NCBI RefSeq assembly: GCF_900167025.1
Contig: NZ_FUXC01000002.1
Location: 124,001 to 188,000, forward strand
Length of the DNA stretch: 64,000 nucleotides
Source: Treponema berlinense
GTDB taxonomy: Bacteria > Spirochaetota > Spirochaetia > Treponematales > Treponemataceae
Direction: 5' to 3'
This document shows positions 52,911 to 61,627 of this stretch, one piece after another; position 1 is the first letter of the stretch; every line of letters starts with the position of its first letter. The translations under genes were made by a program, and so were the position numbers. The notes beneath the pieces were generated by a model. That model was not told the DNA's origin. It worked only from the letters and a program-made list of their open reading frames with translations, and did no database searches.

Positions 52911-54257
52911 TTAGTTTTCAGATTCTTCTTTTTTAGGTTTTGTATTTCCTCCGAGAAGAATGTTTGTTAAAATTCCTAAAATAAGGGCACAGGCAACCGT
53001 ACGGATTTCTACGGCTCCGATTTTTACGACCATTCCGCCGACACCTGTAATAAAGATTACCGAAGCTACAAAAAGATTTCTGTTTATGTTCAGGTCAACC
53101 TTTTGGAACATTTTAAATCCTGAAACTGCGATAAAACCGTAAAGTGCAACGCAGACGCCGCCCATTACGCAGTTTGGAATTGTTTCGAGGAATGCAACAA
53201 GCGGACTTATAAGAGAAAAAAGAATACACAAAATTGCGCAACCCCAGATAGAAACTGTCGAAGCGTTGCGGGTGATTGCAACACAGCCGATTGACTCGCC
53301 GTAAGTTGTGTTAGGACAGCCGCCAAATGCCGTAGAAACGATTGTTCCAATTCCATCTCCTAAAAGAGTGCGTGTAAGTCCAGGTGTTTTTAGAAGGTCT
53401 ACGCCAATTATTGCAGAAAGGTTTTTGTGGTCTGCAAGATGTTCTGCAAAGACTACAAATGCAACTGGAACGTAGGCTGCAAAAATTGTAAGAAGGTAGG
53501 TTGGAGTTATTCCCTTTAAGCCTTCGATTCCTCCTGCTAGAAAAGTAAATTTAGGAATTGCAAAAAAACTCTTTACACCAAGCAAAGCCTGATAATTTAT
53601 TACGATGAGTGCCGGGTTTGAGGTTGTATAGCCGATAAGTGCAAAAATTGATGCTGCAAGGTATCCTGCAAGAATTCCAATGATAAAAGGAATAAGACGG
53701 CCGATTTTTTTTCCGTAAGATGAACACATCATTGTAACGGCGAGGGTGATAAGTCCGCAGATGAGAGCAACGTATGTGCTTCCGCCTTCGACCGAAGTTT
53801 TCATAAGGTCGCTGACAGCATTTGCAGAAAGGCTTAGACCGATTATAGAAACTGTTGGACCGATGATTACCGGTGGCATAAGCCTGTCAATCCATTTTAC
53901 ACCGCAGCATTTTACGATTATTGCGATAATTACATAAACCAGACCTGCCATTACAGCACCGATGATAAGTCCCCAATAACCGACTGTAACAGAAGCAGCT
54001 CCGCCAAAAGCGCTGAACATTGAGCCGATAAAGGCAAACGAACTTCCTAAAAATACAGGACTTGAACTTTTTGTAAACAAAAGGTAAACAAAAGTTCCGA
54101 CTCCGGCGCCAAAAAGGGCTGCGGAGGCACTGAGTCCGTTTCCAACGATTGCAGGAACTGCGATTGTCGCCGCCATTATTGCAAGCAGCTGCTGAAGTGC
54201 AAAAAGAATTACTTTTCCTAAGCTTGGCTTGTCCTTGATTCCATAAATCAATTCCAT
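52911..54257 (-). CDS. uraA: Uracil permease (NCS2 family)
   Basis: 448 residues, about 14 helices. The UraA-type pattern is YGIKDKPSLGKVILFALQQLLA at the start, LGSSFAFIGSM, VFAEHLADHKNLSAIIG (substrate Glu), and NTTYGESIGCVAITR. Imports uracil with protons. GGAG before ATG 54257. An inverted repeat GTAAAACGTTTTTTTAC lies upstream (54292-54308), possibly an operator. With apt nearby, nucleobase salvage is locally concentrated, on opposite strands. Confidence 0.93.
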   Translation of the reverse strand: MELIYGIKDKPSLGKVILFALQQLLAIMAATIAVPAIVGNGLSASAALFGAGVGTFVYLLFTKSSSPVFLGSSFAFIGSMFSAFGGAASVTVGYWGLIIGAVMAGLVYVIIAIIVKCCGVKWIDRLMPPVIIGPTVSIIGLSLSANAVSDLMKTSVEGGSTYVALICGLITLAVTMMCSSYGKKIGRLIPFIIGILAGYLAASIFALIGYTTSNPALIVINYQALLGVKSFFAIPKFTFLAGGIEGLKGITPTYLLTIFAAYVPVAFVVFAEHLADHKNLSAIIGVDLLKTPGLTRTLLGDGIGTIVSTAFGGCPNTTYGESIGCVAITRNASTVSIWGCAILCILFSLISPLVAFLETIPNCVMGGVCVALYGFIAVSGFKMFQKVDLNINRNLFVASVIFITGVGGMVVKIGAVEIRTVACALILGILTNILLGGNTKPKKEESEN

Positions 54258-54331
54258 TTTTTTTCTCCAAAAAATTTTAAAATAAGGTTGATGTAAAACG
54301 TTTTTTTACAGCGCCCTCTAATTTTTTATGC

Positions 54332-54368
54332 AAAAAAAAAGACCAGGTTTAAATAAACCCGGTCTTTC
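54332..54368 (-). terminator. Terminator of the lipoprotein gene at 54389-54988
   Basis: Minus-strand AAAGACC-G-GGTTTA pairs with TAAACC-T-GGTCTTT, followed by T's. Confidence 0.85.
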
Positions 54369-54388
54369 GGTTAGTTTACATACTAAAC

Positions 54389-54988
54389 TTATTTAGCTTC
54401 AACTTTTACACCGTAGATACGTGTACCAGAAGCTTTGATTGTGTAAGCACCAGCTGTTGCAGCATCGAATACGAGTTCTGATTTTGCATCCTGACCGAGA
54501 TTGTCTACAGAAGCAATCATAGCACCGCTTGGATCAAATACACCAAATACACGAGCTGGAGTAGCATCGCCGTTTCCAGAGATTGTCAATGTAACTTTTG
54601 CAGGAGCTTTTACAACTACTTCGAATGCAGCTTGGAAAACATCTTTGATGTTGTCTTTGTTTGATGCAGCTTTGTTCTGAAGGTAGATAGCTGTTCCGAG
54701 GTCTTCAGTCTTGAATTTTGCTTTTCCTGCAACTGCGGCAAATTCTGCGTCACATGGGTTAGAAGCTGGATCAAGAATGAAACGATCATCGATTACTGTA
54801 TCGTTTGTACCAATATCTGAAAGTGGAACTGATTTCCATTCCCATACAGAAGCACTTCCTGAAGCTGCTGGTGCAGCAGCTGGAGCTGAAGCTTCTGAAG
54901 AAGCTCCAGATGTAGATCCACAAGATGCGAGCATTGCAACTGCTGCAAGTGCTGCGATAGCTGTTGTTACTTTTGTAACTAATTTCAT
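54389..54988 (-). CDS. Ala/Ser-rich lipoprotein
   Basis: 199 residues, lipobox MLASC (Cys about 23), then an Ala/Ser/Pro-rich tether (about 25-46) and a beta-rich domain (about 48-199) starting VWEWKSVPLSDI and ending AGAYTIKASGTRIYGVKV, resembling a carbohydrate-binding or jelly-roll fold. Very strong Shine-Dalgarno (AAGGAGGAG) and its own terminator suggest high expression. No known family can be named. Confidence 0.75.
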   Translation of the reverse strand: MKLVTKVTTAIAALAAVAMLASCGSTSGASSEASAPAAAPAASGSASVWEWKSVPLSDIGTNDTVIDDRFILDPASNPCDAEFAAVAGKAKFKTEDLGTAIYLQNKAASNKDNIKDVFQAAFEVVVKAPAKVTLTISGNGDATPARVFGVFDPSGAMIASVDNLGQDAKSELVFDAATAGAYTIKASGTRIYGVKVEAK

Positions 54989-55086
54989 TTTTATATCTCC
55001 TCCTTAATTGAGATATTTATATTCTAATCTTCCTTTAACAATTTTTCCTGTCTTTATTTTGTAAAATTACGATATTTTACCGTTTT

Positions 55087-57183
55087 TTAACGTTGCAGAT
55101 TGTTAAAGCCTGGTACAATCGGGGCAGAAAACCTTTTTTTCATTTGAGCGAAAAACTCATCGGCGGTTTTATCATCAACTGGCGCTGGAGGTTCATAGTA
55201 TTTTACAAGGCTTGAAGGAATTTCTTCAAGAAAACGGCTAGGTGTACATTCAACGACAGACTGCATATGCCTTCGTTTTAAGCATGATGAAATGTAAAGT
55301 TTGTCTCTCGCACGCGTAATTGCAACATAAAAAAGCCTTCTTTCTTCTTCGACGGCCGCATTTCCGCCTTCGTCAACTGCGCGTCCGTGGGGAATAAGCC
55401 CCTCTTCGCAACCGATTATAAAAACGACCGGAAATTCAAGTCCTTTTGAAGCGTGAATCGTCATAAGGTTGACTTTTCCGTGATCCTCTTCGTCGTCCAT
55501 GTCGTCGCGCGACAAAAGTGTGATTCTGTTTAAATAATTGTAAAGAGTCGGATCTTGAGTTTCTGGGTTGTTTTCCCACATTTCGATTGAATTGATTAAG
55601 GATTCGATATTTAGAAACTTGAATCTGGCTGCTTTTTCTGATTTTGGATTTTCTGAAATAAGATAGTCAAAATAGTGGATCTCTTCGACCATTTTGCGCA
55701 CTTTTTTTGAAAGTCCGTGTCCGCCTAGCATGCTTTTGTTTGAGTCTATAATATCTATAAAATCCTTGAGAGAATCTTTAGTTCCCTCAGAAAAATCAAG
55801 ACCATCGTCTATTCCGTATTTTGACGGAGAAGTTTGCATAAAAAGATCTGCTTCGTCTTCCGGAACTTCCAGAAGTGATTTTATGGCTTCGTAAAGCGAG
55901 CAGCTCAAATTTTTTGCAATTTGATTTAATTTTTCAATTGTCGCCCGTCCGATTCCCCGTCTTGGCGCATTTATAATCCTTAAAAGATTTACATCATCGT
56001 CGTGGTTGGAAATTACGCGGAGATACGAGATTATGTCTTTTATTTCTTTTCGTTGAAAGAATGAAGTTCCGCCGCTCATCGTATAAGGAATGTTTTCCTG
56101 CAAAAAGGCTTCTTCAATTGCACGCGACTGGGTGTTTGCCCTTAATAAGACGCAAAAATCGTCATATTTGCGCTTTTCTTCGACAGAAATCGCCTGAATT
56201 GTTTCTGCGACAAAGTCGGCTTCGGCGGTTTCGTTGTCCGGACTATAAACTTCAATTGGTTTTCCTTCTCCTTTTCCAGACCAGAGCTGCTTGTCCTTTC
56301 TGTTTGTGTTGTGCTTGATTACTCCGTTTGCCGCTGCAAGAATTGTTCCTGTCGAGCGGTAATTTTGCTCGAGGCGGATTTCTTTTACAGCAGGAAAGTC
56401 TTTTTCAAAATTGACTATGTTCTGGTAGTCTGCTCCGCGCCATGAATAAATGCTCTGGTCGTCATCTCCAACGACAGCAACGTTCTGGTCTGCAAGAAGA
56501 TGCATCATTTCGTACTGCTTGTGGCTCGTGTCCTGGAATTCATCTACCATTATGTATTTGTAGCGCTGTTTGTAGCTTGCAAGAATTTCTGGAAATTCCT
56601 TAAAAAGGCGGATTGGAAGGACAATCAAGTCGTCAAAATCAACGGCATTGTAAAGTTTTAGGCCTTCCTGGTAGCCTTCGTAGAGTTCGCGGTACATTTC
56701 GTTTTCCGCGTTCCACTGTTTGCGTCCGGTTTTTATGTCAGAAATCAAAATTCCGATTTTGTAAATGTCGAGAGCTTCGGGCGAATAGCGCAGTTCCCGG
56801 CCGGTTTCTTTTATGAGCGCATTGCGGTCTGTTTCGTCGTAAATTGAAAAATTTTCGCGCCAGCCGAGTTTTGCAATGTCCTGCCTTAAAACTTTTACTC
56901 CGAATGCGTGAAATGTCGAAATCGTAAGAAACGGAAGTTTTTTTCCTGTAAGTTCCTTGATACGTTCAACCATTTCTTTTGCGGCCTTGTTTGTAAAGGT
57001 GAGCGCAAGAATCTGGCTTTGAGGGACTCCGGAATCGAGCATGTGGGCAATTCTAAATGTGATTACGCGGGTTTTTCCTGAACCTGCTCCGGCAATAATC
57101 AAAATTGGACCGTTTATAGTCATTACGGCTTCGTATTGTTCCGGGTTTAATTCGTTTTTGAGGTCTGATAAATCTGTAGCCAT
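55087..57183 (-). CDS. pcrA: UvrD/PcrA-type ATP-dependent DNA helicase
   Basis: Superfamily 1A 3'-5' helicase for repair and replication. 698 residues: LNPEQYEAV (Q motif), IIAGAGSGKT (Walker A), LTFTNKAAKEM (Ia), FHAFGVK, VDEFQDT (II), VGDDDQSIYSWRGA (III), EQNYRSTGTIL (IV), LMTIHASKGLEFP (V) and EERRLFYVAITRA (VI). It lacks the long C-terminal tail of some PcrA. A Shine-Dalgarno is not obvious. Confidence 0.95.
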   Translation of the reverse strand: MATDLSDLKNELNPEQYEAVMTINGPILIIAGAGSGKTRVITFRIAHMLDSGVPQSQILALTFTNKAAKEMVERIKELTGKKLPFLTISTFHAFGVKVLRQDIAKLGWRENFSIYDETDRNALIKETGRELRYSPEALDIYKIGILISDIKTGRKQWNAENEMYRELYEGYQEGLKLYNAVDFDDLIVLPIRLFKEFPEILASYKQRYKYIMVDEFQDTSHKQYEMMHLLADQNVAVVGDDDQSIYSWRGADYQNIVNFEKDFPAVKEIRLEQNYRSTGTILAAANGVIKHNTNRKDKQLWSGKGEGKPIEVYSPDNETAEADFVAETIQAISVEEKRKYDDFCVLLRANTQSRAIEEAFLQENIPYTMSGGTSFFQRKEIKDIISYLRVISNHDDDVNLLRIINAPRRGIGRATIEKLNQIAKNLSCSLYEAIKSLLEVPEDEADLFMQTSPSKYGIDDGLDFSEGTKDSLKDFIDIIDSNKSMLGGHGLSKKVRKMVEEIHYFDYLISENPKSEKAARFKFLNIESLINSIEMWENNPETQDPTLYNYLNRITLLSRDDMDDEEDHGKVNLMTIHASKGLEFPVVFIIGCEEGLIPHGRAVDEGGNAAVEEERRLFYVAITRARDKLYISSCLKRRHMQSVVECTPSRFLEEIPSSLVKYYEPPAPVDDKTADEFFAQMKKRFSAPIVPGFNNLQR

Positions 57184-57276
57184 AGGAATATGAAGTTTAG
57201 TATTTTTTTTGATTTTTGGGTATTGCTTAAACTTTTTTATAAGACGGAAAGTTGAATTTTATTGACAAAAAAACTT

Positions 57277-57345
57277 AGCCCGGATATTAGCCCCGAAGTT
57301 GCGAAGCAATGGAGCGGTAGCGAAAGGGCGGTTAGCCGGATAAGA
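57277..57345. repeat. GC-rich intergenic element (copy G)
   Basis: AGCCCGGATATTAGCCCC, GAAGTTGC-GAA-GCAATGGAGCG and AAAGGGCGGTTAGCCGG: the compact form of copy D. Minihairpin TTGC-GAA-GCAA at 57299-57309. Confidence 0.55.
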
Positions 57346-57413
57346 TGGTGGCATGCGCTCCTTATTTTTTTTATTTTTGCCTTGAAATAAATAATGGTTA
57401 TTTTAAATCCATT

Positions 57414-57441
57414 TTGTAAAAAATTGTTTTGGGTTTATAAT
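57414..57441 (+). promoter_or_regulatory. Promoter of hexokinase
   Basis: TTGTAA (57414-57419), a 16-bp spacer, TATAAT (57436-57441). ATG follows after six bases. Confidence 0.6.
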
Positions 57442-57447
57442 TGGATT

Positions 57448-58737
57448 ATGTTCACTGATTTTAAATTAAAACTTTTTTTTAAAAGACATAATTTTGTGTC
57501 GAAGATGATTGTTGATGAGATTTTGACTGATATGAGGCGTCCAAAATCCGAAAACCGCGGAATGGATATGAGCCGGACATGGATGCTTCCGCCTTCGAAA
57601 AATCCAGAAAACGAGAAAGTTATTGTAATTGATGCCGGCGGAACGAATTTTAGAAGTTGTCTTGTCAGTTTTGACGGTTCTGGAAATGCGGAAATTTCGG
57701 ACTTTAAGAAAAGTTTTATGCCTGCGACTGAAAAAGAATATTCTAAGGATGAATTTTTTAGCGCGATTGCTGACAGAATTGAATATTTGAAAGGCAAGGC
57801 TGAGAAAATCGGTTTTTGTTTTTCGTATTCGCTTGATATGACTCCGGAGCACGACGCAATTCCAAATGCCTTTAGCAAAGAGTTTAAGGCGAGGAGCGTT
57901 CTTGGCTGTCCTGTCGGAAAATGCCTTAAAGATGAACTTGAAAAACGCGGCTGGAAAGTCGGCAAAATTTCTGTAATAAACGACACTGTCGGCGCTCTTC
58001 TTGCCGGAAAGGTAAAGGAAAAGGATGCTGGTTCTTACATCGGCTTTATTCTTGGAACCGGAATGAACGCGGCCTTTGTTGCTCCTGAAGGAAATATCTG
58101 GGACGAAAAAGGGCAGAATCAGATTATTGTCTGCGAAAGCGGAAAGTGCAACAGTTTTAAACTCAGCGATTTTGACGTTGATGCGGACAAAAGAACTGCG
58201 ATTCCGGTTCAGTTTCCTTTGGAAAAATGTTGCAGCGGCGCATATTTGGGAAACACCTGTCTTTCTTTTTTGAAATTTGCGGCAAACGAAAATCTTTTTT
58301 CTAAGAAAGCGGCTGAAAATTTTAAAAACCTGGCTTTGCTTTCTACAATTGACGCGGATAATTTTTTGAACGGCTTTGATAAAAATTTACAGGACAAAAA
58401 CGAAAATCCTGTCGAAAAATGCTGCTTTACCGAAAAGGACAGAAAAATTGCCTTTAAGCTTTTGGATTCCGCCGTGGACAGATGCGCGCATTATGCGGCT
58501 TCGATTTTAGCGGCAAACCTTATTGCAACAGAAAAAGGTAAAAGCGAAGGAAATTCTCCTGCAAAAGAAGTATGTATCGTCTGCAACGGAACAACTTTTT
58601 ACAAAACTCACAGACTTAAGGAGCGGACTGAAAAATATCTTTTTGATTATGCATACAAAAAATGCGGAATTTCTTACAAAACAGTTTGCGTTGAAAACGA
58701 TATTACTTTAGGAACTGCGGTCGCCGCTTTAATTTAA
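57448..58737 (+). CDS. Hexokinase (eukaryote-type family)
   Basis: 429 residues from ATG 57448; an ATG at 57394 lies before the promoter. Phosphorylates glucose at the entry to glycolysis. Residues about 62-72 IDAGGTNFRSCLVSF (phosphate-1), KIGFCFSYSLDMTPEHDA (sugar-binding region), VINDTVGALLAG (connect/phosphate-1 loop with catalytic Asp), GFILGTGMNAAFV (phosphate-2) and VCNGTTFYKT (adenosine). The pattern is that of eukaryote-like hexokinases, which treponemes carry instead of glucokinase. No Shine-Dalgarno, leaderless-type promoter. Confidence 0.92.
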   Translation: MFTDFKLKLFFKRHNFVSKMIVDEILTDMRRPKSENRGMDMSRTWMLPPSKNPENEKVIVIDAGGTNFRSCLVSFDGSGNAEISDFKKSFMPATEKEYSKDEFFSAIADRIEYLKGKAEKIGFCFSYSLDMTPEHDAIPNAFSKEFKARSVLGCPVGKCLKDELEKRGWKVGKISVINDTVGALLAGKVKEKDAGSYIGFILGTGMNAAFVAPEGNIWDEKGQNQIIVCESGKCNSFKLSDFDVDADKRTAIPVQFPLEKCCSGAYLGNTCLSFLKFAANENLFSKKAAENFKNLALLSTIDADNFLNGFDKNLQDKNENPVEKCCFTEKDRKIAFKLLDSAVDRCAHYAASILAANLIATEKGKSEGNSPAKEVCIVCNGTTFYKTHRLKERTEKYLFDYAYKKCGISYKTVCVENDITLGTAVAALI

Positions 58738-58759
58738 GGCTTTTCTGCAAAATCGAAAA

Positions 58760-61519
58760 ATGAAAAGACTTTTTTTTGCCTTAATCTGCGTTTTTGTTTT
58801 CGGTTTTTCTGTCTTTGCCCGGGGCGGAAGCATGAGCGGAACAAAAGGCAGTTTGAATGAAATCCAGACGCGGTATTTTGATATTATTTTTCCTGACAGT
58901 TGTATTCAGACTGCTCAAAAAATTGCCGCTGTCTGCGATTCATATTATGAAGAAATCGTTTCGGATTTTGGTTACGAGCCTTACCAGAGGTTTCCTGTTT
59001 CGATAACGGATCAGGTTGAATCGGTAAATGCATATTTTTCGATGGCGCCGTATAACCATATTGTTCTTTACGACACAGAAATGGATTACGAACTTGATAT
59101 GAACGAAAAAAGCGTGGAGGCAATGTTTTATCATGAATTGGTTCATGCAGTTTCGCTCAATTCCAAATCTCCGTTTTGGCGTGGAATGTCGGTTTTTGCG
59201 GATTTTTTTACTCCGGCAGGAATTTCACTTACTTCTTTTTGGTTTGAAGGAGCGGCAGTTGCTTTTGAAAGCCAGAAAAAAGGCGGAAGACTGAACGATC
59301 CGTTCTTTACTCAAAAGATTACTGCGGCAAAACTAAAATCTCTCTCGGGCAAAAAAAAATTTCCTTCGTGGCGCGATGTTAGCGGAGCAAGGGATATTTT
59401 TCCGTACGGAAACGATGCGTATATTTTTGGCTCTCATTTTGCCGGATATTTGATTCAAAAATACGGAAAAGAAAAATATGCGCAGTTTTGGAAAAACGCT
59501 GGAAGCAAAACCGATTTTTCTTTTTGCGCCGGCATTTTTTATAAAACTTTTGGAATAAAACTTGACGAAGCCTGGAACGATTTTTACGAAAAACTTTGGG
59601 TTCCAGAAATCGGCTTTGACGAATACAATGAATTTATCTCCGCGGAAAATTCAGTTTTTTTTAATAGCAAAAAAAAATCTCTTGTAAAAACGCTGGATTC
59701 TTTTTTTGACGGGCAGACTGGCGAATGGAAAACTGTCTGGTTCGATTTTTTTTCAAACACGGTTTATCTTGATTCAAAAAAGCTTTTTACTGCAAAAAAT
59801 GTTCAAAAATTGCGTTTTTCAGATGACGGAACGAAAATTTTTGTAAACAGGCTTGCCGGCCGTTCAAACATAAAAATAGAAGACTTTGAATACGATTTAA
59901 AATCCAAAAAAAAGCGGAAAATTGAACACAACCGCGAAAATTTTGAAAAAACGCACGGTCTGATTTCTGTAAAAAACGGTCTTTCCTGGAGTCTTTTGTA
60001 CGAGGATTCAAAAGGCAGAAAGGCGGAATGGACGTTCGGAGACAGAATTATTCACAACGTTCATTTTGAAAAAGAAGAAAACGGTGTCTTGAGTTTTGTC
60101 TTTGTCTGGGCAAAAATGGAAAGCCAGAGCCTTGCACGGCTTGGAAAAATTTTTATTGATAAAAATACATTGAATGCAAAAATTGAGTTGCTTTCAAAAG
60201 ACAGCGTTGCGTTTTTTATCGAGGCCGTGCCCTGCAACGACGGTTTTTTTGTCATAAACGAAGAATACGATTCAAATCCGCTGCGCCTTGTAAAAGTTGA
60301 CGAGAATGACTGGCAGGAATTTGTTCCACTTGAGAGTAAAATACTTCCTGAGCAAAACATTTTTTTTGAAAAGTCGGATTTTTCTGGAAAAACAGAAGCT
60401 TTTGAACTGGAAAGCCGTGAAAATTTTGTGGCAGAAAAAAAATTCAAAAAAACAAAATACAGTCCGGCAAAATATTTTTTTAACGGCGCTTTTCTTCCTG
60501 TTGGAACGGCAAAAACTTATAATCACGATTTTGAAATTGACGATGAATTTATTTGGGGCGCAACTTTTATAACTTCGACTCCGTGGACAGATAAAATTAC
60601 TGTTTTATCGGCAGGTTTTGATTTGCTTTTGCAGCATTTTGCCCTTGAAGGTTCAATTTCCGGAGGAAACGACTGTTTTAATTATGCTTTTTGCGGAGAT
60701 GTTTGTTTCGATTCTTTTGGATTTAAGAATTCGTATTTAAATTCTGCTGTCACAAAGGTTTTTTGGCAGGGATTTTATTCAATTTTTTCGTCTGGACTTA
60801 GTTTTACCTGGGTTTCTGGAACTGAAAAAGCAGCTTCCAAAGAAAAAATTCTGGTTGACGGAAAAATAGAAACAGATGAATATCGCCGCACTGGAAATTC
60901 AATTGACGGAAAAATATTCCTGAATTTTTCGACTGTCCGAAGTTTTGGAGCTAAGCATTCTCAAAAAACTGGATTTTATTTTAAGCCCTTTGTCGATTTT
61001 GAAAAAACTGCAATTTCGTATGATTTTGATTCTTTTGGAAAAATTTACGATGAAAATGAAAAATATTTGAATTGCGGGGCGGAAACTCAAATTTTTGTTC
61101 CGTTTTTTCTTCCTGTTAAGCTGAAGGCTTCAATTTTTCCTTCTAAAAAATATTTTGCTTCTGGAGACGCCAGCATTGAGCTTTTTTCGCATGAAATTCA
61201 AAAAGGAATTCCGGCGGTTTCGGTTTATGTCCAGCATTTTGCCTTAAAAATGTCATATTCCGCAAATGTAAAATATGAACCGGAAGAGTTTTTTGCTGTA
61301 AAACGCACCTTTAAAATTGCAGAAAACCTAAAATACGAAGATTTTTCGGACAGTCTGGGTTTTTCCGGAGAAATTACTTTTGCTCCAAATACGAGTTATT
61401 TTGCTTCATCTTCAAGTAATTTTACTCTCGGCGCTTACTTAAATTATTTATTGAGAACAGATAAAAATTCAAAATGGAAAGCCGGTTTTTATGCGGTTTT
61501 TTCAAATATTGCGTGGTAA
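58760..61519 (+). CDS. Large exported HExxH metallopeptidase-like protein
   Basis: 919 residues. Signal peptide (about 1-20, GFSVFA). Residues about 30-290 resemble a peptidase-MA-type gluzincin domain: HELVH at 125-129 gives two zinc ligands and the base, and E163 in WFEGAAVAFE fits the third ligand; YPYGNDAYIFGSHFAGYLIQKYG-like text follows the fold. Residues about 300-560 are beta-rich, perhaps a propeller. The C-terminal about 340 residues alternate hydrophobic strands ending FYAVFSNIAW, with a terminal aromatic, as in outer-membrane barrels. Likely an outer-membrane-anchored protease; the substrate is unknown. Confidence 0.75.
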   Translation: MKRLFFALICVFVFGFSVFARGGSMSGTKGSLNEIQTRYFDIIFPDSCIQTAQKIAAVCDSYYEEIVSDFGYEPYQRFPVSITDQVESVNAYFSMAPYNHIVLYDTEMDYELDMNEKSVEAMFYHELVHAVSLNSKSPFWRGMSVFADFFTPAGISLTSFWFEGAAVAFESQKKGGRLNDPFFTQKITAAKLKSLSGKKKFPSWRDVSGARDIFPYGNDAYIFGSHFAGYLIQKYGKEKYAQFWKNAGSKTDFSFCAGIFYKTFGIKLDEAWNDFYEKLWVPEIGFDEYNEFISAENSVFFNSKKKSLVKTLDSFFDGQTGEWKTVWFDFFSNTVYLDSKKLFTAKNVQKLRFSDDGTKIFVNRLAGRSNIKIEDFEYDLKSKKKRKIEHNRENFEKTHGLISVKNGLSWSLLYEDSKGRKAEWTFGDRIIHNVHFEKEENGVLSFVFVWAKMESQSLARLGKIFIDKNTLNAKIELLSKDSVAFFIEAVPCNDGFFVINEEYDSNPLRLVKVDENDWQEFVPLESKILPEQNIFFEKSDFSGKTEAFELESRENFVAEKKFKKTKYSPAKYFFNGAFLPVGTAKTYNHDFEIDDEFIWGATFITSTPWTDKITVLSAGFDLLLQHFALEGSISGGNDCFNYAFCGDVCFDSFGFKNSYLNSAVTKVFWQGFYSIFSSGLSFTWVSGTEKAASKEKILVDGKIETDEYRRTGNSIDGKIFLNFSTVRSFGAKHSQKTGFYFKPFVDFEKTAISYDFDSFGKIYDENEKYLNCGAETQIFVPFFLPVKLKASIFPSKKYFASGDASIELFSHEIQKGIPAVSVYVQHFALKMSYSANVKYEPEEFFAVKRTFKIAENLKYEDFSDSLGFSGEITFAPNTSYFASSSSNFTLGAYLNYLLRTDKNSKWKAGFYAVFSNIAW

Positions 61520-61551
61520 TAAAAAATAAGTTAAACTTAAAACATTGGATT

Positions 61552-61575
61552 TGCTGTCTAGGAAGCAGCATTTTT
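61552..61575 (+). terminator. Terminator before flbB
   Basis: TGCTG (61552-61556) and CAGCA (61566-61570) stem followed by five T's; it ends the metallopeptidase transcript. Confidence 0.65.
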
Positions 61576-61627
61576 ATATTTTAAAAAGAATTAAAAAATC
61601 AAAAATAAGTGATTTTGGGCGGGAAAA

